64,000 nt of DNA. It comes from Psilocybe azurescens (lineage: Eukaryota > Basidiomycota > Agaricomycetes > Agaricales > Agrocybaceae). A program made the translations under genes and the position numbers. Below are positions 33,683 through 46,841 of the stretch, piece by piece; position 1 is the stretch's first letter; every line of letters starts with the position of its first letter. The notes beneath the pieces are model-generated. The model was not told where the DNA came from and searched no databases. It saw only the letters and a list, made by a program, of their open reading frames with translations. The stretch covers positions 1-64,000 of the forward strand of contig JAJIRX010000489.1 of NCBI GenBank assembly GCA_023853785.1, in the 5' to 3' direction.

Positions 33683-34636
33683 ATGAACTCTGACTCGAGC
33701 ATTCTTCATATTGGCGCCCAATGTTCATTGCCCTCTTGCAACCTGTGCGATTTCCTCCCAATAGCCTGCTCGCATTGCCACCAGACGTTCTGTTCAGATC
33801 ACATTTCTTTAGACTCTCACAAATGTCCTGTTCTGGAAACACGCACGATTACCACTGATGAATCTACTACTGAGTCTGATCAAATACGCCGTTGCGATCT
33901 CGACGGTTGTCGAAAACCTAGTCTGCTATTCAGTGGTGGAAAAGGGGAAACCTGCTCAGCATGCCACAAAGCATTTTGTGCTCTGTATGTCCTGATTACA
34001 GCGATCATGGACAAACTGAATGACGCGTGCTACTACTAGGCATCGACATCAAGATGTACATAAATGCCCATCTCTTGTCGTTGGTACAAAAGCTCTAACT
34101 AAAAAAGCTTCTTCCTCCATTGCGTCCCGTGTTAAACTACCCCCACTTCGTAATAAACCACCAACCGATCCCGTTAAATTGGCCCAGTGGCAAAAGATGG
34201 AAGTCATGAAAATGCGACATCGAGCATCCCCAGCAGATCCTAAGGATAAAAACACGTCTCCACCGCCCGACCAACGACTGCATGTGAAGGTCGTTGTGGA
34301 AGAGACCGAAAAAGTCTTTTGGTTCAGAAAGGTGCGCACGTCTTTCAGAATTTACGCGATATTCTACGAACAATTATGGCTCGCCCAGACTGTGGTGACC
34401 GGACGCGCTTTAGATTTGCTCGTCTCACGACTAGGTCTGACATTTCCCGGAAACCCAGTAGGTTTAATTTAATTGATTGGTAGACACTGACGAGTTTAAC
34501 GGAAAGCTAGGCCTTGATACTCAGCAAAATCCCTGCCGACGACAAAGAAGACCCCGTTGTTCTCCAGAATGACCAGTTGCTCGTCAACGAAATAGAAGAT
34601 GGAAGCGTAGTTATTGTGTCTCGAGCCAGTCGATAG
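33683..34636 (+). CDS. CUZ1: AN1-type zinc finger protein, CUZ1/ZFAND1-like
   Basis: CUZ1/ZFAND1 proteins link the proteasome and Cdc48/p97, notably under arsenite stress and in stress-granule clearance. The reading from ATG 33683 has two AN1 fingers: CSLPSCNLCDFLPIAC..C..TFCSDH...H.C (about residues 14-48) and CDLDGCRKPSLL...CSACHKAFCALHRHQDVHKC (spanning an intron at about 33985-34038). After a Lys/Pro-rich linker comes a ubiquitin-like region (LHVKVVVEETEKVFWFRKTV, RALDLLVSRLGLTFPGNP), ending EIEDGSVVIVSRASR. The two-AN1 plus UBL order matches CUZ1. Frame intact. Converges on the myosin V gene, 129 bases between stops. Confidence 0.85.
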
Positions 34637-34765
34637 AACTCAGAAAGGAACATCTCCAGGTAAACAGAAACCTTTGAATAAAGCATTGCAAGTAAGGTAA
34701 CAATCTGACAATGCGAGGTATATTAAATAAATTGACAAATAGAAACCAATCCCGCGAAATAATCA

Positions 34766-37700
34766 TTATGATACTAAAGCAGCCAAACGCCGCAGGTGAG
34801 AAACATTGAGATAAGCCGGAACGTAGGTTTCTAATCCCGAGACCTCTCGAGGTAAAGGCAATTCGTATGGCCCAACTTCTTCCGTCTCTGGCGAAAGAAG
34901 CAGGTGGTCGTTCCTGTCATTAGCTTGCACGCGCGAGGCGACAACCCGGAGGATTTCCGGGGAAATAGGATTCTGTTTCAGCGAAGTATGGGTCAGAAAG
35001 GCTTGGTTAAGAGCAGACAAGACAATAAACGATAAATACCTCGTAATCAGCAACGTAATAATTCGTACACATTCGTTGAATTTGCATGGGACTAAGCATC
35101 CAGCAAACATCATAAATAATCTCTATGTCAGCAGGGGTTGCCTGGAAAAGGTGCAACCGTCAGCACATCGATAAGAAAAGCAAAATGTGGAAGCCTGCCT
35201 TCTTCAACTGTAATAACTTGGTGGCCTGCATCAAGTGCTCCAACTGGAGAGTGCCTTCCGGCATACCATGAGATTTGCACCATTCTTCTATGCGAGTGAT
35301 GTTGTATTGAATTTGCATGGCTGTCGTTCACAGGAATTAGCCCACTGCACGAAACTGTTGAAAAAATTATTACTTGCCTCGTTTCCAAGAAGAGAAGTTC
35401 CGTCGCATCAAAAGATCATTGAAGCTGGCTACTCCAATGAGTTTCAGCAATTCAGTAACCACTTGTTGAACTACAGATTCTTCCATATAATAGCTCTTCA
35501 AGCTTTTCCACACTTTATTGAGGAGATTCAAAATATCATCCATGCTGAAAGCCGGCGTGCTATTGGAATTCAAGAGACGATTGATGGTCGTAAATCGACC
35601 TCCCCCATCAGTTGTGGTGAAACCTGGCAGAGATTGGCTTTCAATCAAAGCGGGAATGACCATTTTTGATAACTTTTTCTTTGTCTCGAGCATCCAGGTG
35701 TGGTAGATGTTGTACTCCAAGCTGTCGAGATCATGTTTCACAACGGACACCAGCCGTTCGTAATCATTCCAGTCGAAGGAGCGGACGGCATTCTCTTCGC
35801 CTGGGCCGATGCCTTGAAGCATATCGCTTTCAGCTACGCAAATGAAGGATAGCATCTCATGCACGTTGGATAGCCAATAAATGCCGGGTATAATAGCGTC
35901 CTCGCCGGTGAATGACTGAAAGAGTATAATATAATTTAGTGAAGATTGCCAATTTTAAAAAACAATGCTGAATACTAACCATCACATGGGCTTGAATTGT
36001 CTGCATGACATTTGCAAGGAATCTCTCGCTTTCCTGAATAAGACCGTATTTCCACATCTCGTTGGTAACAAGACTAATCAAATTTGCAGGGAAAAGAATC
36101 TCTTTGACGGCCGATGGGTTGGTAAGGCTGGGAGCAGGAATTTTGAGACCACGAATAAGTCCATCTAGGACGTCCTCGTCGAGACGTTTTACATCTTGCA
36201 TTAACCTAATCTTCTCTTCGGCAGGATCATCGAAATCGCGTATATCTGGAAGACCATTGGATCTGAAGCGCAAGTAGTTATCCTCGCCGTTGAAAGCGAC
36301 AGAAACAGCACGCGGGTTTGCAGCACTTCTCCTAACATCGCTAAGAATATCGTCGGAAGATGTGCGATTATCATCGCTCGCAAACGCGAAAACACCGGCA
36401 GAGCTGTGCCTTCTCTGATGACCCCGACGCTGAGTAGAAGGAAGATCTCCATTGACATGTCCGTTGGCTTCAGCTAGACGCAAGCCTGGAGCGAAAGTGG
36501 GCGACAACGGAGGATCGGCACGGGAACCTCTTGTGAGAGCGTTCAATGCGTTCGACCTGTTCAACTGTTCACGAAGACTGCTGACTTCATTCTTCAGTGT
36601 CATAATCACAGAGTTGTCTTCTTGATTGCGTGCTGGTGCAGTGTCGATGACACGTTTTTGAGCCTCCAATTGAGCCACCTGTTTAACGATATCGTCAGTA
36701 AGTTTCTGGATACTAGACTCTTTTTCCGCAGCCTTGGCCATGGCTTCCTCCAGTTTCTTTTCAATGCCTGCTTTTGCAGCAAGTAATTCGTTGCGTTGAG
36801 CAAGCTCCGCTTCCAGTGTTTGTACATTGTTCTGAAGTTGTTTTGCGCGCGTATCTGTTTCTTCGTGACGGTTGATCCATTGTTGAAGTTGCTGCTCGAG
36901 TTCACCAAGTTGTGATTGAAGCTTCTTCTTCTCGGCCGTGCGCTCTTGTAGACTCTGAGTAAGTTCAATGACCTTGTTTTCCAAGCGATATGAAATCTCC
37001 TTGAACTTGGATACAGATCGTGCTTCTTGTTTCAGAGCTTTCAGTTCTTTGCGAGCAAGTCTGCGACGGATGCAAGATTGGATGTACACGACGTGGCGAA
37101 CGTCAGATTTGAAGACACGACGTGAAAGCCTAGTCAAACAGATTAGATGTGACTGGAAGACATCCGGGTAGTGTTGACTTACACGCCGCGCAAAAGACAT
37201 TGTAAAAGAGTGGCAGCGCGGAAAGTCCTCTCCTGGATGTATTTTTGTCGTGTTTGCATACCACGCACACCTAGCAGAGATTTAGACGGGATTTAAGCGA
37301 GATCAACAGAAAACATACGGCTTTGCAACAGAATGACACTGTGTCTGACATCTTGGAGACGTTTTCTTTGGACGTAACGTCTGATAGCAGTTTGTAATCG
37401 AATGGCCGATACTTCGCGACGAATGCCTTCAACGAATTTTCTAGCCAAGATACCCCTCCACCAAGTTTGAATTTTGATTGTAGCACGACGAAGGTTCTGG
37501 TAGTCTCTGGTGGCCAACCTTCTCCGCACGTTCTTCTGAACTACAGTAACCATTGCATTCAAGCGATCGGAGCGGAATGATTCGAGAGCGGCAAGCATTC
37601 CTGCTCTGAAGAAGATCTTCGTCAGACCATTTTGATACATGTCTGGATCTGCAATGGTCTTCTCCAAGATTGTAGAACACAGACGGCGGAGATCCATGGA

Positions 37701-40458
37701 TTGAATCATAGGTTGCCAGTCAGATGAGGGTACCAGCATATAGTAGCTGTGATGAAGAAATTAATAATAGAGTAATTTATTTTGCGAGTATCCACACACC
37801 GTTCTGCGAATTCTTCATAGGTCCACCGCGTTGGATAACCAGCGCAACTAATTCTAATAGTTTCCAAAACACCACAAGCCCGTAATTGGCCCAAAACTTG
37901 CTGTGGTTGGAATTCCCACGGTCTTTTGAGTTCATTTGGTTTGATGCATCGAATGTAGTGCACATTCGTAGTACTCAGCGTTTCCATTAGAGCAATCAAC
38001 GACGCTTTGAAGATCGATCCCTGGGTTGGTTTCTTATTCGAAACTCCGGGTCGCTTGGTTAAAGATCCTGTGTTTGACGAGACAAACGACTGGCGACCAG
38101 GGTCAGGGATGACGGACGATCGCCGAGAACCTCCACTTCCAGAATCAGAAAACGCAGGCGATGCTGGCGCAGGACCGTCTACCACCTTGGTTGAATTCAA
38201 AGCCGCATCCAAGACCTCCTTTAGGAAAGGATTTTTTGTGGAGGCAAGCAAAGCCATTTGTTCATCTGGAACCGTGTCGCGATTCTTTTCCAAAAAGCCA
38301 TCCACCTCGTAGGTCACATCCAAAGCATAATGGGCTATCGTAAACGCAGAATTCCCAAATCGTGGCTTCTTGTACACATTTTTGTATTCCGGCTTCGGTA
38401 GAATCTGTGTACTCAGCTTTTGTAGGAATGAGGCATCGGTACCAGAAGGCATTCGAGATTCCTCATCCAAGAGTGCCAGGACTCCAAGTTTCCCTTCAAT
38501 GACGTCGATACAAGGCTGGTTATCCGAGAAATCGATGAACTTCCATTTAATCTCCTCCTTCACGTATTCTTCTTGCTCAAGTTTGAACACATGTGAATTG
38601 AACTACCAAAGAAAGAAAATAATAAGTGATCGTCATGGACAAGAAGGTGAATGTACCATACCTCCTGTTGGAGTTTCTCATTGGCGTAATTGATGCTGAA
38701 CTGTTCAAAAGAATTCTACAGTGCACATATAAGCAATGGAAAGAGAGCAAATTGAAAGGAGAGGTCACGAACCTTTTGGAAATGTTCAAACCCGTAAATA
38801 TCTAGGACACCAATAAACATCTCCGCTCGTTCGGCAGCATCACCGTTTTCTCCTGCCAAACTTTCGTTGACAATGGCAACAAGCCATTCGAACATGCACG
38901 CATAAACAAATTTGGCCACACTGTCTCTGACAACTGTAGCCTGCGCAGAGTTGAGAGCTGTAACGATTTTTTCAGATCGGGTCTGAATTTGTTTCTTGAC
39001 TGTCCATTTCTTGAATTCCGCCAGAGAGACACCAAGGAATCGGGTAGCAAGCATTAGAGCAGGATCATTATCCTCAATCGAGGCATCGGTCCGCAATTGA
39101 GTAATCTTGACATTTCCAAGATGAAGAAGGGCGGCGAGAAGACGAAACACGGCCCATTGCTTTTCGACACTGATGCCTACAGTGGATAACGCTTGCTGAG
39201 TTGAACGGAACTCCTCGGCGTCATCCACACCAGCAATCGGTGTGGACGATGGGCCTCCTTGTTTCAAATAAAGAAATTTGTTAATATCAGAATCCAACCC
39301 AAGGTCCTTGCGCTCCTTCACCGGGGCCCCAGCACAGAGTTGATAGAAAATATGGTAATTTCGTTCCGTGACAGGTTGGAACACGATCCTTGAACGCTCG
39401 AGCAGATATGTACGAATACGGGCACCGACAATTTCTTGTTTGCCGTCGAAAAGAATCTATTTGGCCATTAGTTATTTATAACCCAATGTCCGACGAACAG
39501 TAAGTATCAAACCTGGATATATTTGCCGAAGCGAGAAGAATTATCGTTACGCGTAGTTTTAGCGTTTCCGAACGCTTCAAGAATAGGATTTGTAGCTAAA
39601 ATCTGACGTTCAATTTCACTGGAATCGTCGAGGGAGAATTTGGTTTTTGCTTTAGCGTTGGAATCAGGGGGGTTCACGGATGCAAGGTATCGCATTATAA
39701 ATTTGGCCTATTTGAAATGCAGTTGTAAGATTAGCTTTGTTACCGAATCTAACAGAAGATTAGACGTACCGATTCAGTCTTTCCAGCTCCACTGCACGGG
39801 GGTCAACATCTGGAGGATACACCAAATCTGTGCGACATACCTCTCCCCTGACACAATGATGGTCTGCCCTGTCCCATCCTTTCTCATCGCCGTATATGCA
39901 TCTTCAGCAATAGCGAACAAATGCGGTTCTAGCTCCCCTCTTTTACGACCGCTGTATGCCTGTATGATTTCGGGGCCGTATAGGGTTACGCGTTGAAAAG
40001 GATTGACGGCAATCAACACAATGCCGCTGTAAGTATAGATACTGTGTTGGGCATATCGATTCCGGATAGTATGAAGGACTGATTCCGCGCATTATTGCAT
40101 GAAATAGATGGGACAACGGAAATAAGGACCACGTACCTGAAGGTTCGTTAAGATGTGAAAGTGTGGCTAGATCATCGGCTGTTTCGAGTAGTGGTGGATT
40201 TCGTAGAGGGGGGAAGGCCCTCTTTGCCTTCTTTATTTCTTTGCCTGTCGTGTTAAGCGTAATTTCCTGGATGAAGAAATGAGAATAAGGGGTTCACTGA
40301 AAGACCGGGGAAGGTACCTTGCCGCGTTCGTCTACAAAGACCAGCTTGATGGTATCGTCGTTACTCTTTGTTACAGAAGAAACTTCAGCAGAGATCCAAG
40401 CATGGTCCTTATCTTCGAACCAAACCCGAGTTCCCTTGCTGTATATGTTTTCTGCCAT
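34766..40458 (-). CDS. MYO2: Class V myosin heavy chain (MYO2-like)
   Basis: Processive actin motor that carries secretory vesicles and organelles along formin-made cables to the growing tip. From ATG 40458 ([18 protein letters not shown], the SH3-like N-domain) the motor head follows, with its P-loop SGAGKTES reassembled across two introns near 39775-39830. Then come switch/actin-binding segments ([28 protein letters not shown]), six IQ motifs for calmodulin-type light chains ([16 protein letters not shown] ... [18 protein letters not shown]), a long coiled coil ([20 protein letters not shown]) and the C-terminal DIL/globular cargo domain ([20 protein letters not shown], ending RRLAALVS). 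More than ten introns are inferred, and no breaks were found. Head-to-head with the formin gene. Confidence 0.95.
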
Positions 40459-41028
40459 GTTACTAGGAAGGAGCAACGGCTTGTCCAGCAAGGGGTTGGA
40501 AGTGAAGAGTTGTTGGTCCTTGTTATTTTCAAGTTGCAAGTGGCATATGCTGTGAGTCTGTGACCTTAACAAGTTTGATCTGCGTCGCCTCAAAATCATG
40601 ATATCAACTTCCTCTGAAACTGATACCGTTTGCTGAGCATTCTACAGCATCTATTATGATACCCTAGCTATATACTAACACATTCTTATCGTGATACTAC
40701 AGCATTGCCATTATCGAAAGTTCATCCATTTGCCACGTGATGAAGTGAATTGTGACTGTTTGGCGTGCGGAATTAAAGTCCTGGTTGTAAATGGAAGTCA
40801 AAGTTGTTGCCATCGTCAACGCTAGTGTTTTGTGTCCTCCATAACACTCGGGATCGCGCCCTTTGCTTTTGATTTATCAGTATATACGCACAAGTTTGCC
40901 TCAATACCAACTAGGTCTCCCCTTTTCTTCCGATTCATCAATTTGGCCGGTCCAACAACACCCTGGATTTCTAGATACTTGCTTGATAGGAGACTTGCAA
41001 TCTCTCCAGGAGCTTCGGTGTTTCCGTT
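40459..41028. promoter_or_regulatory. Shared intergenic region of myosin V and formin
   Basis: The 570 bases between the two divergent start codons must hold both promoters and 5' untranslated regions. No protein-coding similarity was seen. I cannot point to a specific factor-binding site. Confidence 0.5.
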
Positions 41029-44000
41029 ATGGACACCATCTTCGGGCGCAAGAAAGGTCGTCCTCGACAGTCCTCGGTATCTGTCCAGGATCTCAATGAA
41101 CGATCCGTACCTTACGACAAACTTTCGGCTCCCTCTCGTTCACCAGTGCCTGCGGGCACCATTAGCCAAGGAATCAGAGGGATATCTGCTCCGAACACAA
41201 ATCCAGCACTCACCGTTTCAGGGACTGAGCTCAATAAATTCACCGTATCACGGAGCAAAATAGAACGGGACAAACTTTACAATCAATATCAGCAGAATCC
41301 CTCAAGTGCATCTATTTCCACTGCCGAATCTTCGACTCTAAACGACGAATCTTCTATGTCGACATATTCCCCTAGCAAGGCCTCTCTTCCATCTCTTCCT
41401 CACCAACAAACAACGCGACTGCGTCGGAGCGAGGCGTCCTCGAAAAGTCAAGCGGATTTCGGCCATATTTCTTTTCAGCCTGGTAGCAACCAATCGACAA
41501 TGAGACCTTCTTCCGGGATGACTATGCGCTCAGACAAGAATCGTGATTCCAAATACGCCGCCTCTCTTACCTCTTCCGAAGGAGGTTCTCATCCCTCCCA
41601 TCTCTCCAGCTTCTATCACCGACATCACAGTAGCGAGACTTTCAACTTTCCTAAACCTGAAACAGATGCAGAAATTGAAGTCTTATTCGAAAATGTCAAG
41701 CGCACTCGAGATTTGGCAGACATGCCAAACCTCCCTATAGATCGGAAGTGGCATATGGTGTACAACGATGAGCACATCAGATGGACGGAGGAAAGACAAA
41801 GGGAGGAGCAATCCAAGAAACAAGCGGAAACTGGTCAGGCAGCTGCTATAATGCCCGAATCTCCGGAATGGTACATCAAGAAATTCCTTGACAAGACTAT
41901 AACCCCCAAACAAGCCGGGGGTCTACTTGTTTCTCTTCGGAGCAAAGAGCTAAGGTAAAAGCTACGGATGAAAACATTACAATCATATTAACGATTTCTA
42001 GTTGGTTTCAGCAATTTATATCCATTCAGGGAACCTCTGTTTTAGCACAAACTCTCCAACACATTAGTCGTAAGGGTTCTCAAAGGTGTGCCTTTTAAAT
42101 TATGCTCGATGTCTAAGCCTTTTAACGTAGGGCTTTACATGTAGAAAGGATGTCGATATCAGTCTAGAATATGAAGTTGTTAAGTGCTTGAGGCATATTC
42201 TGAACACTTCGGTTGGGTTATTGATTCTGATTCCGTGAACTGTGCTTAGTGCTTTCCTTTTCTAGTCTGCTGCCAATGAGGCTCTCACACACCCATCCAT
42301 TGTTACTCAAATCGCCTCGTCTCTTAATGCTCCCAATCTATTAACCCGCAAAACTGTCCTTGATCTATTGGCATTTTTGGTATACTGGAGCAACGGCGAT
42401 GCACATTCTTTGGTTATCACAGCTCTTGAGGCACTTAGCTTGTCGAATAACGAGGCTGGAGGAACTTACGAATATTGGTTCAAATCTATGGAACATAGCC
42501 TCTCAGGGAGAGGTAAAATGGGAAGTCTTGTTGGAGCCAGTGAGGAAGTCAAGCGGACGGGTACCGACAGTTCTCTAAATGAATATGCTGTATGTCTTCA
42601 AGACTTTTGTCGTCCTTTACACTGCTCACATCTTGCCTGTAGCTTTCGAATCTTGTTCTACTTAATGGAATAATGAAATTTTTGGATGACTTCGACCTAC
42701 GGCTCCATCATCGATCACAAATGGAATCTGCAGGGCTCAGGCGTATCCTTGAACTTTGTAAAAACTTCGGCGTCACCAATATCGACAAACAAATCAAACA
42801 ACTTCAATTGGCATTTGACGAGGATGAGAAGAAATTACGCGAACGCCTGGATGATGAAATTCTTAAAGATTTAACAGATCCTCAAGATGTGTACAACGCG
42901 ATCAACGCTAAAACGCAAGGTACAAGAGCCAACAGCTACTTCCTCTCTATGATGCAACATCTACTTCTTATCCGAGAAGAAGGACAACCCATGGTACACT
43001 ATTACCAGCTGCTTGATTCGATTATCACAGACGTGGTGTTGGACAAGAAGCTTGCTGGAGCTGAACAGAGGATGGGCCATTCTGTCGAACGGATCATTGC
43101 TCAATTCAACGAAGCAGATCGATACCAAGCCGCCGAAGATGAGGCAATAGAGGCACGAGCACAAGCCGTACGCCTGAAACTAGAGAAAGAAGCATTGGAG
43201 GACGAAATTTCTCAAGGCCAAGATGGACTGGTTGGAAAGCTCAAAATGCAGATATCCAGCCTGGAAAACAAACTGTCAATATCCAGAGAAAATACGTCCC
43301 GACTTCACGGACAGTTAGAAAGTCAGAAGGCGTCCTATGAAGATAGGATCAATCAGCTGGAAGCCCAGATCATGGAATTGTTTAGGATGCTGAAAGAAGT
43401 GGGTAAAGGAGTCGATACAATTCTGGATGGTGGCACCATGAATCGCAAAGCTCTGGTAGAGACCCTGGAACGAAACTTCCAACGCAAGAAAACAATCAGC
43501 ATTCTCGAAGGGAAAGAGGGTAACAATCGACGAAAGTCGAAAAAGGGGCGCAGTGGAAACTCAAGTTTCATGGACGACGACGACGACGATACTGATGCAA
43601 CGCCTGGGAAAACTAATACGAAGAAAGCTTATCCGCCAGTTCCTGGTAAGAAACTTTTCAACGGATCATCCAATGATAAAGCTGCCGTCGATGAGAATGG
43701 AAGGGTATCGCAGTTCATGGATGCAGACGAAGCAGATGCGCGAGAACAAGTTCAACAACAGCTTGTGGCTGGCGTTAAATTGGTAGATTTTTATCACTCG
43801 TCTGCTCAAAGACTTTTATTCACCTTTCAAACTAGTATTCACCTCAGATTGGATCCGTGTCAAGTTCTCGCAGTATTCGTGGATCCCCTCGACGTTCCGA
43901 GCGTCCTCCGTTGGGTGGCGATACGTTCAAGAACAATCAACTGCTTGCTCCTAGACCGGAAGATGCGCTTTCCAACGATTCTATCGATCTGAGCAGGTCA

Positions 44001-46617
44001 CCGTCACCGGCAAATGATGACGAGAGCGAATATGGCCGGTCAATACGCAGCGGCTTTACCAATGGAACTGAGGATACTGTGGTTACCTCAGTCGGTTCTG
44101 ATTTCTCAGCTGATAATTCCCGGGCGCCAGCTCCAGGTTCACTGGCTGAGCAACTCAGTAAACACCTACTATCCAGAGGTAAACCGCTTCCATCTCTTGA
44201 AGGTAGTCCCAAACAACAGACAACGCTCTCGAGTTTACCTGAGGAACTCTCCACGGGTGACGGTGCTCCATCACCACCACCGCCGCCGCCGCCGCCGCCG
44301 CCGCCTCCGCCGCCACCACCACCACCGCCTCCTGTGGGATTCAAAGGATTTTCGGGTGCGCCTCCACCACCGCCTCCTCCGCCTCCACCTCCACCTCCTG
44401 GTATGAAAGCCATGATTCCCTCCTCTGCCTTTTGGAACACCGCCTCCTCCACCTCCCCCCCCAATGTTCTCGAATCCAAGCTCCACACGCAGCTCAGCTC
44501 GCACATCTCTTCTTGGATCCAATCTCAACTTTATGAATGTCCGCAAAGAGATGGCCATTACTCCAAGTACAAAAATGAAGCAATTACAATGGGATAAACT
44601 ACCCCAGCAGCAGGTTGGCAAAACTTTATGGAACGAAGATGAGCCGCAGAAGGAGCAAGACATGCTTCAAAAACTGCAGCTTGATGGTGTTTGGATGGAG
44701 ATGGAGGAAGATTTCAAAGCTAAACAGCTCGTCATTAATCTTATGGGTAAGGACATTCTCATATCCAGTGAACTAACGGCATATTGAATTTCTCTCCAAT
44801 CCATTTATAGCTAAACAAAAACGCGCAGAGCTCAGAAGTGTTCTAGATCCCCAGACCAAAAAGCGAGTCGGTAAGTTATTGTGTCCATTCATAACCAATC
44901 CAATAAATAGTAATTTGTTTGTCAGAAATTCTTATTCAGCTTATCCGAAAACTGGAGCCCGAAGAAATTGCTCGCAAAATTCAACATTTTGACCTCGAGA
45001 TGTGTACTCAGGTATTCCTGCGGGAATTAAAACCTGTTCTTCCATCTCCTGAACAGGTATACCCCTATTAATTCATATCTGTGCATCTATTCGCTAATCA
45101 AAATCAGGTTGGCAAATTGAATGTATACCGAAATGCAGATCCAGCCGAACTCGCAGGGCTGCATCCTTCCGACAGACTTATGGTCCAGTTAATTAAGATC
45201 AACAGACTTGGTCCTCGTATTGAGGGTATGCTGTACAGAGTCACTTTTGACGAGACATGGGCTTTGCTGGACGAGGTTAGCATCTGCTCTTTTTATTCAT
45301 AGTGAATATGTTGCTTATAAAACTTCCCAGGGCGCAAGGAAGCTTTCAGAAGCTGGTCGGGATCTACTTGATGCCAAACACTTCAAAGAACTACTATCTG
45401 TAAGCCTTGTTTCGTAGCCCAAATAAATGCTTTTTAATTGTTAATTTCCAGCTGATTCTTCTAATTGGTAATTATATGAACGGCACTGGTATCAAAGGTG
45501 GCGCCTTTGGTTTCCGTGTGAGCAGTATCAACAAGGTAAGTCGTTGTACGGCTCTTCCTGCTTTGATCTTGCAGACTAATCAAACATTTAGTTGGTTGAC
45601 ACTAAATCCGTCAACAATACAACTTTACTCCATTTCCTGGAAAGGACTGTTGCTAAACACTTCCCCGAGATGGAAGAATTCCTGGAGGAATTGGAGCGAC
45701 CTGCCGAAGCTTATAGAGGTGCGACACAGCCCCCCTGACTCTATTTACTATACTCATTTCGCGGTGCAACAGTCAATCTGCAAGACGTCCGAAAAGGTCT
45801 TACCGAACTACGGGACGGGCTCGCCCGAATCCATCAAGAACTCGTAGAGCACTTTACTGAACTGGATGAACATGATCTTTATGGAAAGCAAATGTGGGCA
45901 TTCTATAAAAAGGCCAGTGTCCAATTAGAGGATTTGGTCGACGATGTAAGGCATGCGGACGCAACGTACATCGACGCCATCAATTATTATGGAGAAGAAG
46001 ATAAGAATATGCCATCTTCGGAATTTTATGGTATTTTCAAGACCTTCATCACCTCGTACAAGGTGCGTCTGGGGACAGGCTACAAATCGTTTACTATACT
46101 GATATTTTCTTAGAAATGCAAGTTCGAAAATCAAACTGTCGCGGAAGAGAAGATGGCTTTAGCCAAGCGAAAACAAGCTTTGGAAGAGAGCAAGGCCAAC
46201 CGCCGAAAGGAAGCAAGCATGATAACAGACGAAGATGATGGTGCTTTGGACCGAATATTAGAGGATCTTCGTAATGGAGACACAATAACGCGTAAATCAC
46301 GGAGGCGGCGTCCCACAGCTGAACCAAATACGACAGTACCTCGCGGCCTTAATCTTGAGCTCTCGAATCCTGATAACGACATGTCAGTCATTGCTCGCGA
46401 CATGTTAGCTCGCCTGCAATCCGACGGATTTGGTGCCCCTCCTTCTCCCACTAGTTCACGGCGAAGACGACGGCGGACGGAGAGACAAAGTGAAGCCGAG
46501 AAAGACATCCCGACTTCACCTTTAGTGTCAGAAATACTGGACATGACTGAGCAACCGATGCCAGAAGACGAAGACGAGAAGGAAGAGGGGCTAACTGATA
46601 TCACACTGCCATCATAG
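41029..46617 (+). CDS. BNI1: Formin (BNI1/SepA type), one frame break in FH1
   Basis: Diaphanous-related formin that nucleates and elongates unbranched actin cables and is activated by Rho GTPases. Order: disordered Ser-rich N-terminus from ATG 41029; GBD/FH3 (EIEVLFENVKRTRDLADMPN, YIKKFLDKTITPKQAGGLL, ILELCKNFGVTNIDKQI, NSYFLSMMQHLLLIREEG); coiled coil (about 43080-43400); FH1 with two long polyproline tracts (44264-44460); FH2 (MAITPSTKMKQLQWDKLP, LLIGNYMNGTGIKGGAFGF); and a DAD motif GALDRILEDLRNG followed by a basic RKSRRRRP patch, typical of autoinhibited formins. A one-base shift lies at TTTT 44430-44433 inside FH1. It separates the first polyproline tract from PPPPPPPMFSNP and FH2, and no intron fits. 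An assembly error is likely, because FH2 is otherwise well kept. Confidence 0.93.
44264..44460. repeat. CCG/CCA/CCT triplet repeat coding for polyproline
   Basis: Long runs of proline codons in the formin FH1 region, including an uninterrupted (CCG)n stretch. It is repeat-unstable and a likely site of length variation and sequencing trouble. It encodes the profilin-binding tracts. Confidence 0.85.
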
Positions 46618-46841
46618 CTTTTTTATTCACCCGCTACAACATCTATTTTCCGGCGCTCTTCGATATCTATATTCCAGTATATACCATAGTTTCCAGGGAC
46701 ATTTTGTATATTATTATTTTTTCATATGAATGTAATTGGTGTCAAAACTGCCAAGGACAAATAAGACGTCAACGGTCAGAATGACTTGACACGCTTTTTA
46801 CTAGTTACCACTACAACCACGTTCTTTTCAAAAAAAAAAAA
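46618..46841. promoter_or_regulatory. Intergenic, 5' side of PEBP-like gene
   Basis: Holds the formin 3' end and the promoter of the next gene. A run of adenines lies immediately before the ATG at 46842, giving a strong adenine-rich start context. Confidence 0.4.

Noticed and set aside
35857..37200. Separate coiled-coil protein gene
   Set aside because: It is in frame with, and spliced into, the myosin V neck, coiled coil and cargo domain.
44271..44663. Arg/Trp-rich and Gly-rich frames opposite the formin FH1 region
   Set aside because: They are antisense translations of the proline-codon repeat and have no independent support.
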